Positions 33,940 to 45,624 of a stretch of 64,000 nucleotides of DNA are shown piece after piece. The translations under genes were made by a program, and so were the position numbers. The stretch's first letter is position 1; every line of letters begins with the position of its first letter. The notes under the pieces are model-generated. The model made no database searches. It was not told the DNA's origin and saw nothing but the letters and a program-made list of their open reading frames with translations. The stretch comes from Telopea speciosissima. Taxonomy: Eukaryota; Streptophyta; Magnoliopsida; Proteales; Proteaceae. The stretch lies in NCBI RefSeq assembly GCF_018873765.1, contig NC_057925.1, forward strand, positions 44,981,010 to 45,045,009, read 5' to 3'.

Positions 33940-35894
33940 TTTGATGGGTGAACTGGGGTTCGGTTTTGAAACCATTCTCATAACGCTGGGGAAAGTGTTG
34001 TCTAAAGCAGTTTGATATTTTGCAAAAGAAATAGTTTGGGTAATTTCTTTTGTTTATTCATAAGAAATAGTTTTATGTTCTTCGGAAAACTGGAGGTATG
34101 TTTTATTTGGAAAAGGTTCGCAAGGTCTGACGAATTCTGAATAGTTGCAAACCCTATTAGGTGGCTAATGAACAATTTCAAGCGAGCTTTAGTTCTATCC
34201 AAAAAATGTCTGTGACATTGTCTGTAAAACTTTTGTTTATTTGTTAATTTGTTAGTTTCAGAGTTCTCTTGTTTGAATGGATTGATTAATTTTCAATCTT
34301 TAGATAATGGTGTGGTGGGGTTAGGTTTTTCTCTGAGAAGAGAAGCTGTTGGGGGCAACTAGTATAAGATTTTGAGTTGAGTTTGACAATGAGCAACAGT
34401 GTGGATGCTTCTGGTGGGGCTGGGTTTCACATTTTTTGTCCCCCATTGGTTTGGCCTGCAATGAGAATTTTGGTTCAGATGCTAGTGGGTGAGTAGTTCT
34501 GATTATTCCAAGATCAGGGCCTTAAGTGAGTTTCAGCATCTCTTATCTCTTGATCAACTTACTGGAGTCCTCATCAATAAATTTCCTTGGTGAAGGGCAA
34601 TAGGGCATTCCTACCACTAGGAGGCTTCAAAGGCACACTTTGAAGTTGGTAGTCTCTACGCCTTTTGCAAATGAAACCAATTGTAGATGGAACATCCCTA
34701 CTGTCAAGGGAATACTTAACAGGGTTTAGATTACTCGTGATTTGATTTAGATTGAAGGAACTAAAAGAGCCAGGGTAGACCTAAAATGACTTTAGGAGAA
34801 GTGGTGAGGAAAGACATGCATAGCTTAAACCTTGTATCAAGTATGATCTCAAATAGAGCTGATTAGAGGGCAAGGATCCATGTAGCCGACCCTATTTAGT
34901 TGGGATAAAGCTGAGTTGGTGTAGAGTTACCTTCTTGGTTGTCATCAAGAATGAAGACATGTTAAGCCCTGGAAGTTAAATGTGGCAATTCACCTAGCTT
35001 TGAGCCCTCCATTGGTTGTAAAACATTCTCCTCTCCCTTTTGCTGATTCTTCGTAGCAATCATATTGTATTCTTTGCCGGTAAGGTTGTTTTACATCACT
35101 TTGCTTCTATCTCTCTAAACTGTGGTATTATTGACATATTGATAATCTTTTGGAATAAATGACAATGTGTTATGCTATTATACCTGGCATGGATCAAGCT
35201 GATGTGGTTACAGTTTTTCAACTCATAGCACTTGATGATATGCAAATGTAATATCCTTGAGCAGCTTTCTGAGGAAGATATTTGAAAATAAACTGATAAA
35301 AAATTGAACTGGTAGAAGTTTCCTTTACTTTCTGTTGGTATTGTAATAACATATCAAGGTGTAAGTGTTTTTAGTTATTTGTAAGTGGATTCTTCCTCTG
35401 CTTTATTACTCTGCAAATGATTTTCCCCAATGGTAAGGGGCTGTTTCATTGGGATTTATGTGATTACAGATTTTGCCCAATGTGTATTCCAAAGGAATGT
35501 GAGAAAATTCCTGCAGGGTTCTCATACATCATGACTCAGATTGCGCTCTGCAACACCTGAGTTGCTACAAAACCTATGAGGTTGGGAAACACTCAGCTGA
35601 TTGTTGTCATAAAAAAAAAGAACTAATTTGATCTGTATATCCTATTCACCTCTCTGATATTTTCCTTGCAGCATTATTAGTTCCTCCTGAACAACTGAGA
35701 ACTACTAGTCCACAACAGAGTAACTTAGTGGTTTCTCTGATTTATTCGATAAGGGTGCCTCTGTTAAGGAGCATTTCTTTTTGCTATATTGGTCAAAGAA
35801 AATGCTTTGTTGGACTCATCTAGGAATAATGCTCAAATTCTTTGTCTTCATATTCCGCAGATTGTATATGCCTTAGGGGATGCTTGCCTTTTCT

Positions 35895-36870
35895 AATAAT
35901 GGATGTATTTGAATGTCCAATTCTCAGATTTTGTTATATTGCAGCTCTTTTTCCACTTTTACTTGAATTTATATGAGTCCAAAAATTTAAACTGCTTTCC
36001 AGCTTCCACCCCTATCCTGGAAAGAAGTACATAAATAAACAAACAAGTAGAAGTCCCTCCAAAAAAGAAAGACCTTATTCAACATTGGTTGTCTTTGAAC
36101 TAATGTTAATGATAGGCAACACATATCTTAGCTATATATATATATATTTTTCCAAGTGTTTATTTATTTATTTATTTTCAATATTTCCACCCCATTGTTT
36201 TGTTTTTCGCCCTCTCATTGTGGTTCTCACCCTTGATTGTTAGAAATCTTTGTTGACGAATATATATATATATATATATCATGAGAGCCAAATCTTCAGG
36301 CTTCTCTGTATGGTTTTACATGCATTATAGATATATAGAAAATAAACTTCACCCTATAATATACATAATATAGACAAAATACTTAATTATATAATGGAAA
36401 TCTTCAATCCAGAAAACCACACGTTCTTTACTTGATGTTTTGACCTGATAGGTGATTTCTCAAGGAAACCCAACTTAAGCTAATTAGCTAATACAATGGC
36501 CAATTCAGGTGAAGGCAGTTGAGCTTTAGCTGAATATAACCCAAGTTTACCCTACCAGTACCATTATATGTTAGGGTCATTTGATTATGGTACTCTGGTC
36601 CCTTGGCCTTCATTGTTTATTTCAATTTTTTGTTTGAGAAGGAAGAAGTATCAAGTCTTAATCTCAAATCATTTAATTATCTTCTCAGGTGACAACATTC
36701 TGTCTCTGCTCTTATGGTAACACAGCTTTTTCGGTATGTTCCGACAAACTTGTCTTCAATAGACAAAAAGGAGAAGAATGAATTTGAAGCTGTAGCTACT
36801 TCAGTCTTGTATAAGCAGGCTAAATGAACACTTGCTTCCCTTTATTGTTCTGCATGTGTATAAACTAGGC
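35895..36870. other. Intergenic, downstream of the NPF gene
   Basis: AT-rich, with TA microsatellites at about 36135-36150 and 36260-36280 and a TTTA run near 36160. It holds the 3' flank of the NPF gene. No other gene is seen. Confidence 0.5.
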
Positions 36871-39800
36871 TCAGTCCTTCATTTCAAGACTCTCTATCTT
36901 CTCTGTATCTTCAAAACCTTTGAGCTCCTCCTCACCATTAGAGTTATGCAAATGTTGAGTCTTATATTGGTGTCTCATGGCAAACACAAGAAAAACCAAG
37001 AAATTTAAAACTCCCAATACTGCAAGTGTCCAATAGAAGTTTTCTAACCTCCCCTTGTTCAGATTGTTCATAATCCAAGTTTCTTTAGTCACCTTGCTTA
37101 CCAAGGACACTAACAAGCTACTAACAAAGAATCCCATTGAAATGGTGGCAAGGAAGAGTCCTGTGCTCATGGACTTCATTCTTTCTGGGGCCTCTCTGAT
37201 GAAAAACTCGAGTTGTCCGACATAAGCAAAAGCTTCACCTGCCCCAACAAGGAAAAACTGAGGAACTAACCAGAAAGCACTCACCATGGTCTGTTGATGG
37301 ACAGCAATTTCCCTCCTTTGTTTCTCAACAATTGCAGCTGCCACCATTGCAGCTACTGAGAAGATGAGTCCTATACCAATCCTCTGTAGACTAGTGATGC
37401 CTTGAACATTGTGGGTCAATTTCCTAGCGAGAGTAACAAACAACTTCTCATTCAAGGAAGTGAAGAGAAGGATAGTGATGAAGAGGAAGAAGGAGAAAGA
37501 GCCAGAGGGAACGACGAAGGATCCCAATTTTCGATCCATGAATGTAGCTTGCTCCACTGTGAAAGTAGTCATCTGAGAGTAAACTGTCCAGAAGAGAATG
37601 CAGGTGGACCAAATTGGGATTAACTTCAGAACCATCTTTACTTCCTCAACTTGGGTCACGGTGGAGACCATCCAAGGGTTTGCATTTCCATTTAAATCTG
37701 TGTCTTCTGCAATTGCTGCCTTGTCAAGACACCTACATGTTAATGGGCACATAGCCACAAAGAGCGCTTGAATTAGAGGCCATCAGTGGGAAACATCAAC
37801 CTTGTGTTAATGATTTTAAATTGGTGAAGAGTTCTCTGTGGGGGAGCATGGGAGTGCATGTGGAAGCATCAACAGGGCGAGCATTTTCGCCTTCCGTGGG
37901 GGTGGGGTGGTTATTTCGCCCGCCCCTGTATCTGGGTGCGGGGGACACTCCCTCACAGAAACCATTTCCAACTTCTAAATTTTATGATGAAGACAGTTAG
38001 AGCAGAAGAGGTGCACATGCTTGTCCTATTATCTGGACCTATAAAGTTATCCTGGTGAACCTTGGCCCACATGGGTGGGCATATCCTCCACCACATGGTT
38101 TGCCTGCTAAGGTCCAAAAGAAGCTGACAAGTGGGCCTTAAGGTCCCTTACCAATTGAGCCAAGTTTGAGGTCAAACAGAGTTCACCACCTATTGAATTG
38201 CTGTAATAAGGGAAGTGCTCACAAACACAGATCTTTGAAATTAAAGTTTTTTCACCATTAAGGCATAAGGATGTCAAATACAAATCAAAACCAAACCAAT
38301 TACAGTAATTCCTATCCGTTTCCATGGGAGGAATTCAAGACGATTTTAACTTGTTCTTCCCTAGTAGACAAATCTTAGCCCTCAATTGGGATGTTGAATC
38401 GAAAAGCCCAACCGGAAAAATGAAATTAGACCGACCAACTTTCTTATAAACTTATAGAAACTCGATTTAAGGTGCTAATTGAACTTTTTATAACAAATTT
38501 ATTATTTTATGCATGGGAGACGGTTTCCTACACGAACAGTCTGCAGTTTCATGCCTTGGAGGAGGAGTATTATGAGAAAACACTAATACAAGTGGGGTAT
38601 ATGAGACATTTTATAAGTGGTGGTGGTACATTAATCTGAGTCTTATGAGGGGTGCTTGCATGAAATTTTTAAATTAAACTGGCATTGTGCAGATCTTTTA
38701 CCCTAATAACCAAACCAAAAAAGTGATCAAAAACTGACCAACTGATGTTAATCAGTCTTGGTTTTTATTTCAAGGAATGATTCGCTTATCGATGGTTTTC
38801 GACCCAATAGGGTCCCTACTTGAATGAGTAAAGATGGGGGAGGGGTTGTCCCTACTTGAATGAGTTCTATTCCTATATATCTCTACTTTTTTGGTTGAAG
38901 TCCTATTCCTATATACCAACTTCATCTAATTGTGATTCCAAGGGGTATCTACATGTTGCCAGTTTGGGATTTAATCTCTCATGTAAAGCCAATGGGAACT
39001 AATCTCTCATGTAAAGCCAGTGGGAACGAACACTGGAGAGGATGTTGCATGGTCCATATATAAGGAGAGATTGTCAAGAGGAAAGAGTGTGTGAGAGGAC
39101 TATAAACACCAGATCCACAAATAGATTATTCACTTAGAAGTCATGTTTCACTTTTCAATTTTAAGAATTATGTCATGTCCTTGAAACAATTCAAGAAATA
39201 TTTTACTTAAATAAAAATGATAAAAGGTTCTTTGAACCGTTGGGGGAATGTATGGTACCGTTTCTCTAAGAGCTTAACAAAAAAAAAATAAAAAAATTCT
39301 CTAAGATTCCATGTCTATTTCTATCTTTTTCACATGAAATGACCTTGCTGCCCTCCTATATATGATATCATTTTGGTACACCTCATTGGTTTCCTTGTTC
39401 CTAAGAAAAAAAAATGGTTTTCTGTTTTTAACAAAATAGTGTTACATACCCGACAAAACACTCTTCCTTTTACATGTGGATTTTGAAAAGTTCACTCAGG
39501 TCTGATTTAGGGTTTTAAAACTAGGAATCGTTGACGCAACGGGTTTCTATCAATTTCCAATTCAGATCGGAACAAAATCAGCTGGAATCGATCCAACTAA
39601 CCCTAGAATCGACCTAAAACAGCAGAAATCAGGAGAATCTTAGCATGAACATTCTGACTTAGGATGTCAAAAACAGGAATCGATCCCAGCCGATTCCTGA
39701 TCTGATTCACCGATTTTTAAACCCTATGTGGTCAGATTGTGAGTCTGATTGAGTTGCTCCTGAGTCCCGACCTTTATCGCCCCAGTACTACTGGGGTGCT

Positions 39801-41163
39801 GTGCGCATCGTGCGGTGCAGCACCACCCCACCTTGCACACATGGGCGGTGTTGCACCGCACGATGCGCACAACACCCCAGTAATACTGGGGGCGATAATT
39901 TTCCGTATTAGACTACTGTGGCAACAAAAGTGTGAGTAGAAGTGGTTAGCCAGATAGAATTACCTGAAGCCTTGGGTGTGAGAAACCTCTGCATTGAGAT
40001 ACCCATTCAAGCTGAAACTAGGATTTGCAGGGTAATTTAATCTTCTCTTCTTCCAAGCCAAGAACAACACTCCCCATATCACAGCTAATGGGCTTCCTTG
40101 AGCCTTCTTAAACCTGTAAACCGGAGTTCCACCGAGCAATATAACGACGGCGATTACCATTGTTGCCGCCGATATCCCATAACCCCAACCTCTCCCCACA
40201 TTATCTTGTATGTACACTAGAACTGTTACAGCAAACAGAGAACCCAAGCTGATACAGAAGTAGAAGCGATTGAAGAAGAAACTCATAGCTTTCGTTTCCT
40301 TACTATCCTTCAAATCGAATTGATCGGATCCGAACCCTGAAACGTTTGATTTTATGCCGCCGGCGCCGAGTGCTATGGTGTAAAGTGCAGTATATAGGAA
40401 AGCTAATTGCTGGCCATTGGCCTCTATGCACTGATGGTGTTGGATTCTGTAGTTACTGCATTGTGGAGGTCTCATACTGGGAATGCTTGTTGCTAACGTT
40501 AACAGAGTCACCCCCTGAACCAGAAGAACAGAGTACTTCCATAACTAAAACAATTAAACTCAGAAGATACAAAAGGAAGGAATTTAATTAAGAGAAACAC
40601 TCACTAATGCTGTAATGGTAGCAAAGATTGCAACCGTCAAGTAACGACCAAGCTTAGCGTCGGCCAAGAAACCGGCGAAAAGGGCAAGAAGATTGAGAGT
40701 ACCCAAGAAATTGGTGACGATATTTGCAGATTTGGAAGTGGAAATATGTAAATTTCCGACTAAGTATGTTACCAAATTCATGGAAATGCCCATTACACAT
40801 ATTCTCTCTGAGAGTTCACTTCCTGTAATAACCCAAAATTTTCAGTTTAATGGATAAGTATAAAAGCACTAAGCAGAGATGAGGAAGAAGAAGATGAGGA
40901 AGACAATAAAGGGTTTTGCTCATGGAGCACCTAAGATGAGACCCGCAGCGAGCCATCCACCGGTTTTCGATTTGTCTGCCGGATTTCCATGAAAGTCTAC
41001 AGCAGTTACTTCATTTTCACCATTTTTACTGAGATGGGTCACCGTGGAAACCTGTTGACATCAAGAGAAAATTGCAGAAGAGAGATGCCATTACTAAGTT
41101 GTTCATGTCTTACTGTAACAATAGAGACATATATGCTTGAATTGTTTGCTGGTGAATTACCAT
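36871..41163 (-). CDS. NPF6.4-like: NRT1/PTR family transporter, NPF6.4/NRT1.3-like (five coding exons)
   Basis: A proton-coupled plasma-membrane transporter of the NPF (PTR) family; Arabidopsis NPF6.4 is nitrate-related. Coding exons: 41163-41161, 41051-40931, 40822-40605, 40514-39964, 37732-36871, all with GT...AG introns. Together 1,755 nt, 584 residues with no stop, near the family length of 585-600. Exon 1 holds only the ATG; the phases then run 0, 1, 0, 2. The NPF motif ExxER is present (ESER context SELSER, residues 43-48). GGWLAAGLILG precedes it. LGRYLT keeps the Thr (about 104) matching the CIPK23 site of NPF6.3, while the nitrate-binding His of NPF6.3 is Tyr (about 349, WTVYSQ). 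Other family signatures are GIKSNVSGFGSDQFD, FFNRFYF and GEAFAYVGQLEFF. About twelve membrane helices are expected. The 5' leader is CT-rich. Confidence 0.93.
37826..37975. mobile_element. Foldback MITE, GTTCTCTGTGGG type
   Basis: Begins GAAGAGTTCTCTGTGGGGGAG and ends CTCCCTCACAGAAACC, an imperfect inverted repeat, with a GC-rich middle (GGTTATTTCGCCCGCCCCTG). It shares its ends and GGTTGTTTGACCCCC-like middle with 45136-45314. The exact target duplication was not resolved. Confidence 0.6.
39770..39903. mobile_element. Foldback MITE, TTATCGCCCC type
   Basis: A near-perfect hairpin: TTTATCGCCCCAGTA with TACTGGGGGCGATAA, and inner arms GTGCGCATCGTGCGGTGCA with TGCACCGCACGATGCGCAC, around CACACATGG. 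It closely resembles 55830-55987. Confidence 0.75.
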
Positions 41164-42390
41164 TGCGTAGAGTATCAGAGAGAGAGACAGAGGTAGTAGT
41201 ATTTGTTGTTGGGCAATTGGGGTATGAGGCTTTTAAAGAAGGGAGAGAGAGAGAGAGAGGTAGATGGAGGAGAAGAAGGAGTTGGATGTAATTAAGACGT
41301 TTTCAATGATTTCCACAAAACTTTTAGTGTGCTGTCATGTCATGTGTGATTAGGAAATTGTTAGTTTGTAATTATATGAACAATTGGAAGGAAGTGGTTT
41401 CTGTGGCGCTACTTGCAGGCATTGTTTGGACAACAATGGTGACTTAGACAGTAACTCTATCTTGGGACTTTTGTCTATCTCCATTATCTTAAATAGGGTA
41501 AGGAAGCTCTTGCTGATATGTTTGGGATAACTAAAGAATAAAAGATGGACCTGATGATTCCAATCTAACAATCACTTGTATACTTGGGCATAGATCATTG
41601 GTCTATATATCCTATGGATCCAATTGATATGATCGGATAAGGAACAATCGAACGGTGGAGATTGGAGAGTGGACTCGTTAGTCTGATGAGAGTGGCGTTG
41701 CATCGAGTCTATTGTCGCCATAGGGTTGATGTTGAAGTTTAATATCTGAAATTATATAAATGTACATATAAATTTATTTTCCATTTAAGTTCTCTTTTTT
41801 TTTAATTACTTATAATATATGATTAATTGATAAGGGTATTTTAATATTATAAAATGCTATTTAATTATAATTTGTTACTGGAACAATCTGATACCTTCCG
41901 GATATTGCCGCCCTGACCATGACTCATGGCCTAAATACCTTGATCCTAACCCTGACCTTGATGGGCCAAGCCCAGCCCAAGCCCGACCTGATTGGGTCGG
42001 GCTTGGCCTAATGGCCCTGACCCTGCAATAATTAAATTAAAATAAGAAGTCTAGACAAGATGTGAGGGAAGAGAATTGAACCCAAGACCTTTTGGTAGCA
42101 AATGGTTTTTTTACAACACCAACTGCAAAGTGCGCCAAGCACTTGTTTATATTCATAGTGGCTTCTATTTTTTAATAAATAAAGAAATTTCTTCAGTGCC
42201 AAAATCAAGGTCAAAATTAGGATCGGGCTAAGCCCGAGATCTCAACCCTAACCTGACCCGACCCTGACTCAGGGCCAGATAACCTGCCCTCAGGACCAGA
42301 AATCTTAACCTAGGCTCTGTTCGGGCTCAGAGCGGGCCAGGGAGGGTTCGGGCCGACAAGTCCAAATTTGCAACCCTATCTATAACTCCC
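41164..42390. other. NPF promoter side and dispersed GC-rich repeat
   Basis: Nearest the gene (41165-41280) the minus strand is CT-rich with a TTTAAAAG box, likely the leader and core promoter. From 41900 to 42370 the text repeats CCCTGACC, GGGCTTGGCC and AGCCCGACC words, a dispersed repeat also seen at 49590-50430 and in the Copia-3 leader. No gene is seen. Confidence 0.45.
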
Positions 42391-42963
42391 AAAGAGCCAA
42401 GATGGATCATCCAACGATGTGGACCTAAAAGGCGACGTTTAATTCAAGCATTTTCTGTCTTGTTAATTATTTACTCGTTTCTCTAGAAAATGATTCTCAC
42501 TAGAATGAATAAGAATGAATGAACAAGTTGGTGGCCCCAACTCTTTTCTCGGTTGTTTTGTATTCAACTCTATTATTGGTCTTTCTTTCTTGGACCATTC
42601 TCTCTGTCTCTCTCTCAACCTGAATGGCCTCTCCCCCTCTCCTCCCCTCTTTTTAGAAACCATTTTTTGACACTCTTCATTGGTGTGCTCCTCTACGCCA
42701 GTTAATAAGAGAACTCTATCTCTTACAAATTATTTACAAATGGAAAAATGCCAATTTCATACTAATTATAATGCGATAGTCCAACCCAAACAAGTGTTAT
42801 ATGAACTAAATGGGTAGGGATCGACACATTGCCAATGTAAGATAGATTCTCTCACGTTAAGCCAATGAGAACACAGGAGGGGCGCTTTCATATACAATAG
42901 GCCCACATGCCAATATATAAAGAGAGAGAGAGAGACACGTGATACGAAATGGTGGACATCATT

Positions 42964-44689
42964 TGTAGGCAAAACTACGGTCCATGGATCAAACCATGGT
43001 TCCCTAGGGAAATCAATTATAATCCAATTAGGGTATTGCACGCCCTGGGTTGCCCATGGTGTCCCATGGGTGCCCCATTTTTAGTTTAGGGTTTTTCATG
43101 GTTGCCCATGGGAACCCTTGTGCATCCCTAACAGGGTTTCTCCTCCCCTCATGTGTCCCACGTAATTATAAAACACATTAGGGACAAAGAAAATACATCT
43201 CCAGTCCTCACATGGCAAGAGGGATCCATCCCATACTCGAATGCGCAGCGGAAATAAATCGATTCGAGTTTTTTTCGCATCCCATAAATATTAAACAATT
43301 AAAACAGAAGGAATTAATCAAGAACTGCTAACCTGGTGAGCCTCAAGTGTTGCTCCTCCAATAGACAATGGTTCTTCCTCCAAGAAGCACTCCAAGCAAA
43401 CAGATCTGAACCTCCAATGGCGCTATCAAGGTTCTCCAAGCCAATCCGAATATATCTCTAACCAGATCTGAATTTCTAAAACCCTAGCTCTCAAAACTAG
43501 AGAGCAAGAGGAAGAAATCACAAGAGAGAGAGAGAGAGGGAGAGCCAAAATCATGGGAGGGGGTGGCTGTGAAATTCGTGGAAGCCTTGCCTCCCTCCTG
43601 CGTTTTGGGTTCTATTTATAGATGGGTTTCCAAAACCCAGATGGGAAGAATCCCTGTGAGAGTTTGACACTTTCTCCTAATTTGCTCTATCTATTTATTT
43701 CAAATAGGCTTTATCTGTTTATCTCTGTTTGACTTTATCTGTTTATCTCAGAGTCCTTTGCTTGGTGAAGAAGCATAATCTAATAGGGAAAGTATTAAGT
43801 AATTACTTTATTTAATATCTATGGATAATTACAATTACCACCATATCCATTAATTAAATAAAGAACCAATTAAAATAGAAAATTTCAAATAACTCCCTAT
43901 ATGATAACAATTTATCATATACAACCCCCCCACTAATCAACACCATCATTATGGAATCTAGGGCATGTACACAAGTACTGCCAAACCCCAATCCATAGTA
44001 CATGTCCATATAAGAGCGTCTGTGCATCTGATTGGGTCTCGTAAAACTCGACAAAACACTTTGTTCAAAAAAATCATATATAATCTATCATTTTATGTAA
44101 AATAGATTTTTGCAAAATCATTTCCAAAACGACACTGGATCTAGATTTCGATCCGACCATACACAGACAGTCTCAATCTTGGTGTTCCCCAATTGGGCAG
44201 TGGTGACCATGTTGGATAACTCCTTCGCTCACAAAGCGTTCATGCATTCCCAGAACATCGGCTTTGACTTGCTTGAGTCTCAGTCATTGATGAACCAAAG
44301 AATGCGATCGCACTTTGCAGCGACAGGGTTCTCTCAGGCAAAGGGTGTCGGTGACACATGTCTATCCTTTCCTACATCTGGCAGTAATACATGAGGGAAT
44401 CGACAAAGTAGATTCTTCGCCAATGTACACATCAAACATGTGAGCACTCGCATTCGTAACCTGACATCACATGTCTAGGCATACCCAATGCGACGACCAC
44501 ATGATAAGGGTACCCAGCCTAAACCCTAGTCGTGACTACCATTTTAAGTAAAACTTAAGAACACATAATGCTCAAAAAGTTTATATCGCATGTGACAATA
44601 TCAGACTAAAATGTATAAATGTTCAATACAAAGGTGAACCGGATTGAATCGGACCGAACCGGGTTTGATGGACACACACTTGTCCAACA
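42964..44689 (-). mobile_element. Solo LTR 1 (1.73 kb)
   Basis: TGTAGG...CCAACA on the plus strand, flanked by an exact 5-bp duplication TCATT (42959-42963, 44690-44694). The empty site survives in the partner copy near 62008. No retroelement protein domain or internal region is present, so this is a solo LTR left by LTR-LTR recombination. It is set on the minus strand from a TATA-like CTATAAATAG near 43613. Superfamily not determinable. Confidence 0.9.
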
Positions 44690-45135
44690 TCATTTGCCCA
44701 ACCTAAATTTGTATTTTCGTTTTTTTTTTTTTGGAGCAAAATTTCCTTCATCCATGGTGAAGGGTTCCTCAGTAATCTAAGGTCATCGTTCCTCTCCCCC
44801 TATGTGTTGAAGGTCCGAAATTCCCTTCACTAGTTTGTCTACTGACACCCAACCTAGCTCAATGATGGCCTTTGGTGAAGGGATTCCTACTTCACTGTGG
44901 CTCAAGGAAAATTGGGGTCCTTTCACTTTTTATCTGTTTTCTTTTAACTTTGGTGAATTTTTTTATAGTCCATGGGAGCATAGTACACCCAAAATCCTAG
45001 GGTTATTATGATTCTTCCTCCCTACTAATACTTGAAGATCCAAAGTAATATAAGGTGGCCTTGCAATGACAGCTTCCAAGGCTGGCATAACTCTTTAGAA
45101 ATAGTATGTTTTTTAGTGACAGTTAATAAAATTAA

Positions 45136-45314
45136 GGGGAGCAGTTCTCTGTGGGGGAGCACAGGGACCATGTGAGCACAACAGCTATGAGAGCACGCTG
45201 GCATCTCGAGCATGGGATTTTCGCCTTTCATTGGGGGCAAGTCGGTTGTTTGACCCCCATTGTATCTGCCCCCCCCCCCCCCTCCACACACACACACACA
45301 AAGAACATTTTCCC
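45136..45314. mobile_element. Mutator-type MITE (179 bp)
   Basis: Ends GGGGAGCAGTTCTCTGTGG and, inverted, GGGAAAATGTTCTTTGTG, flanked by an exact 9-bp duplication TAAAATTAA (45127-45135, 45315-45323). The partner copy at about 61505-61515 is unfilled. It contains a C-run and a CA microsatellite near its right end. Confidence 0.85.
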
Positions 45315-45624
45315 TAAAATTAATTTACATCTTTTGTTTGCTACAAAAAGTATGAAGACAAGAGATTTGGGGGGAGAGGGGGAGGGAACTTTTCAGCTGA
45401 AGTGAGTCTATATCCATCCATCCGTGGCTTCAAAGTTCAAATCCGTGCATAAAACATACACTACAAAGCTGAGAAAATATATTTATAGATTGGGAAAATA
45501 GATCATTATCGCAAACATCAGATCTCGTTTCCTCACATAATGAGTCGTGGGGTTTATACTAACGTTCTCTTTTACTTTCACAAAATGTGAACCTCTTATG
45601 AGACTAATCGGTCTCCTACCTTCT

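Larger units (their letters stand above)
33372..35894. repeat. Copy 3 of the tRNA-Phe/tRNA-Val block
   Basis: Nearly identical to 9631-11775 but 360 bp longer at 35125-35484. The downstream half reads like decayed exons with splice sites: TGATTACAG| then CIPKECEKIPAGFSYIMTQI near 35485-35545; TTTCCTTGCAG| then LLVPPEQLRTTSPQQSNLVV near 35670-35730; and, in the frame around 35750-35890, HFFLLYWSK and ILCLHIPQIVYALGDACLF. The parent gene is not recognised. Readings fall in different frames, so it is at best a gene relic. Confidence 0.8.
37733..39963 (-). other. Intron 4 of the NPF gene (2.2 kb) with two inverted-repeat elements
   Basis: Bounded by donor AG|GTAATT and acceptor ACATGTAG|G. It holds two small foldback elements (about 37826-37975 and 39770-39903), CGATT-rich dispersed repeat sequence at 39530-39725, and A-rich tracts. 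No other gene is seen inside. Confidence 0.85.

Noticed and set aside
42040-42140. tRNA-derived SINE or tRNA (GGTTCAATTC-type B box on the minus strand)
   Set aside because: The upstream half gives no paired acceptor or D arm and no tail or target duplication could be found.
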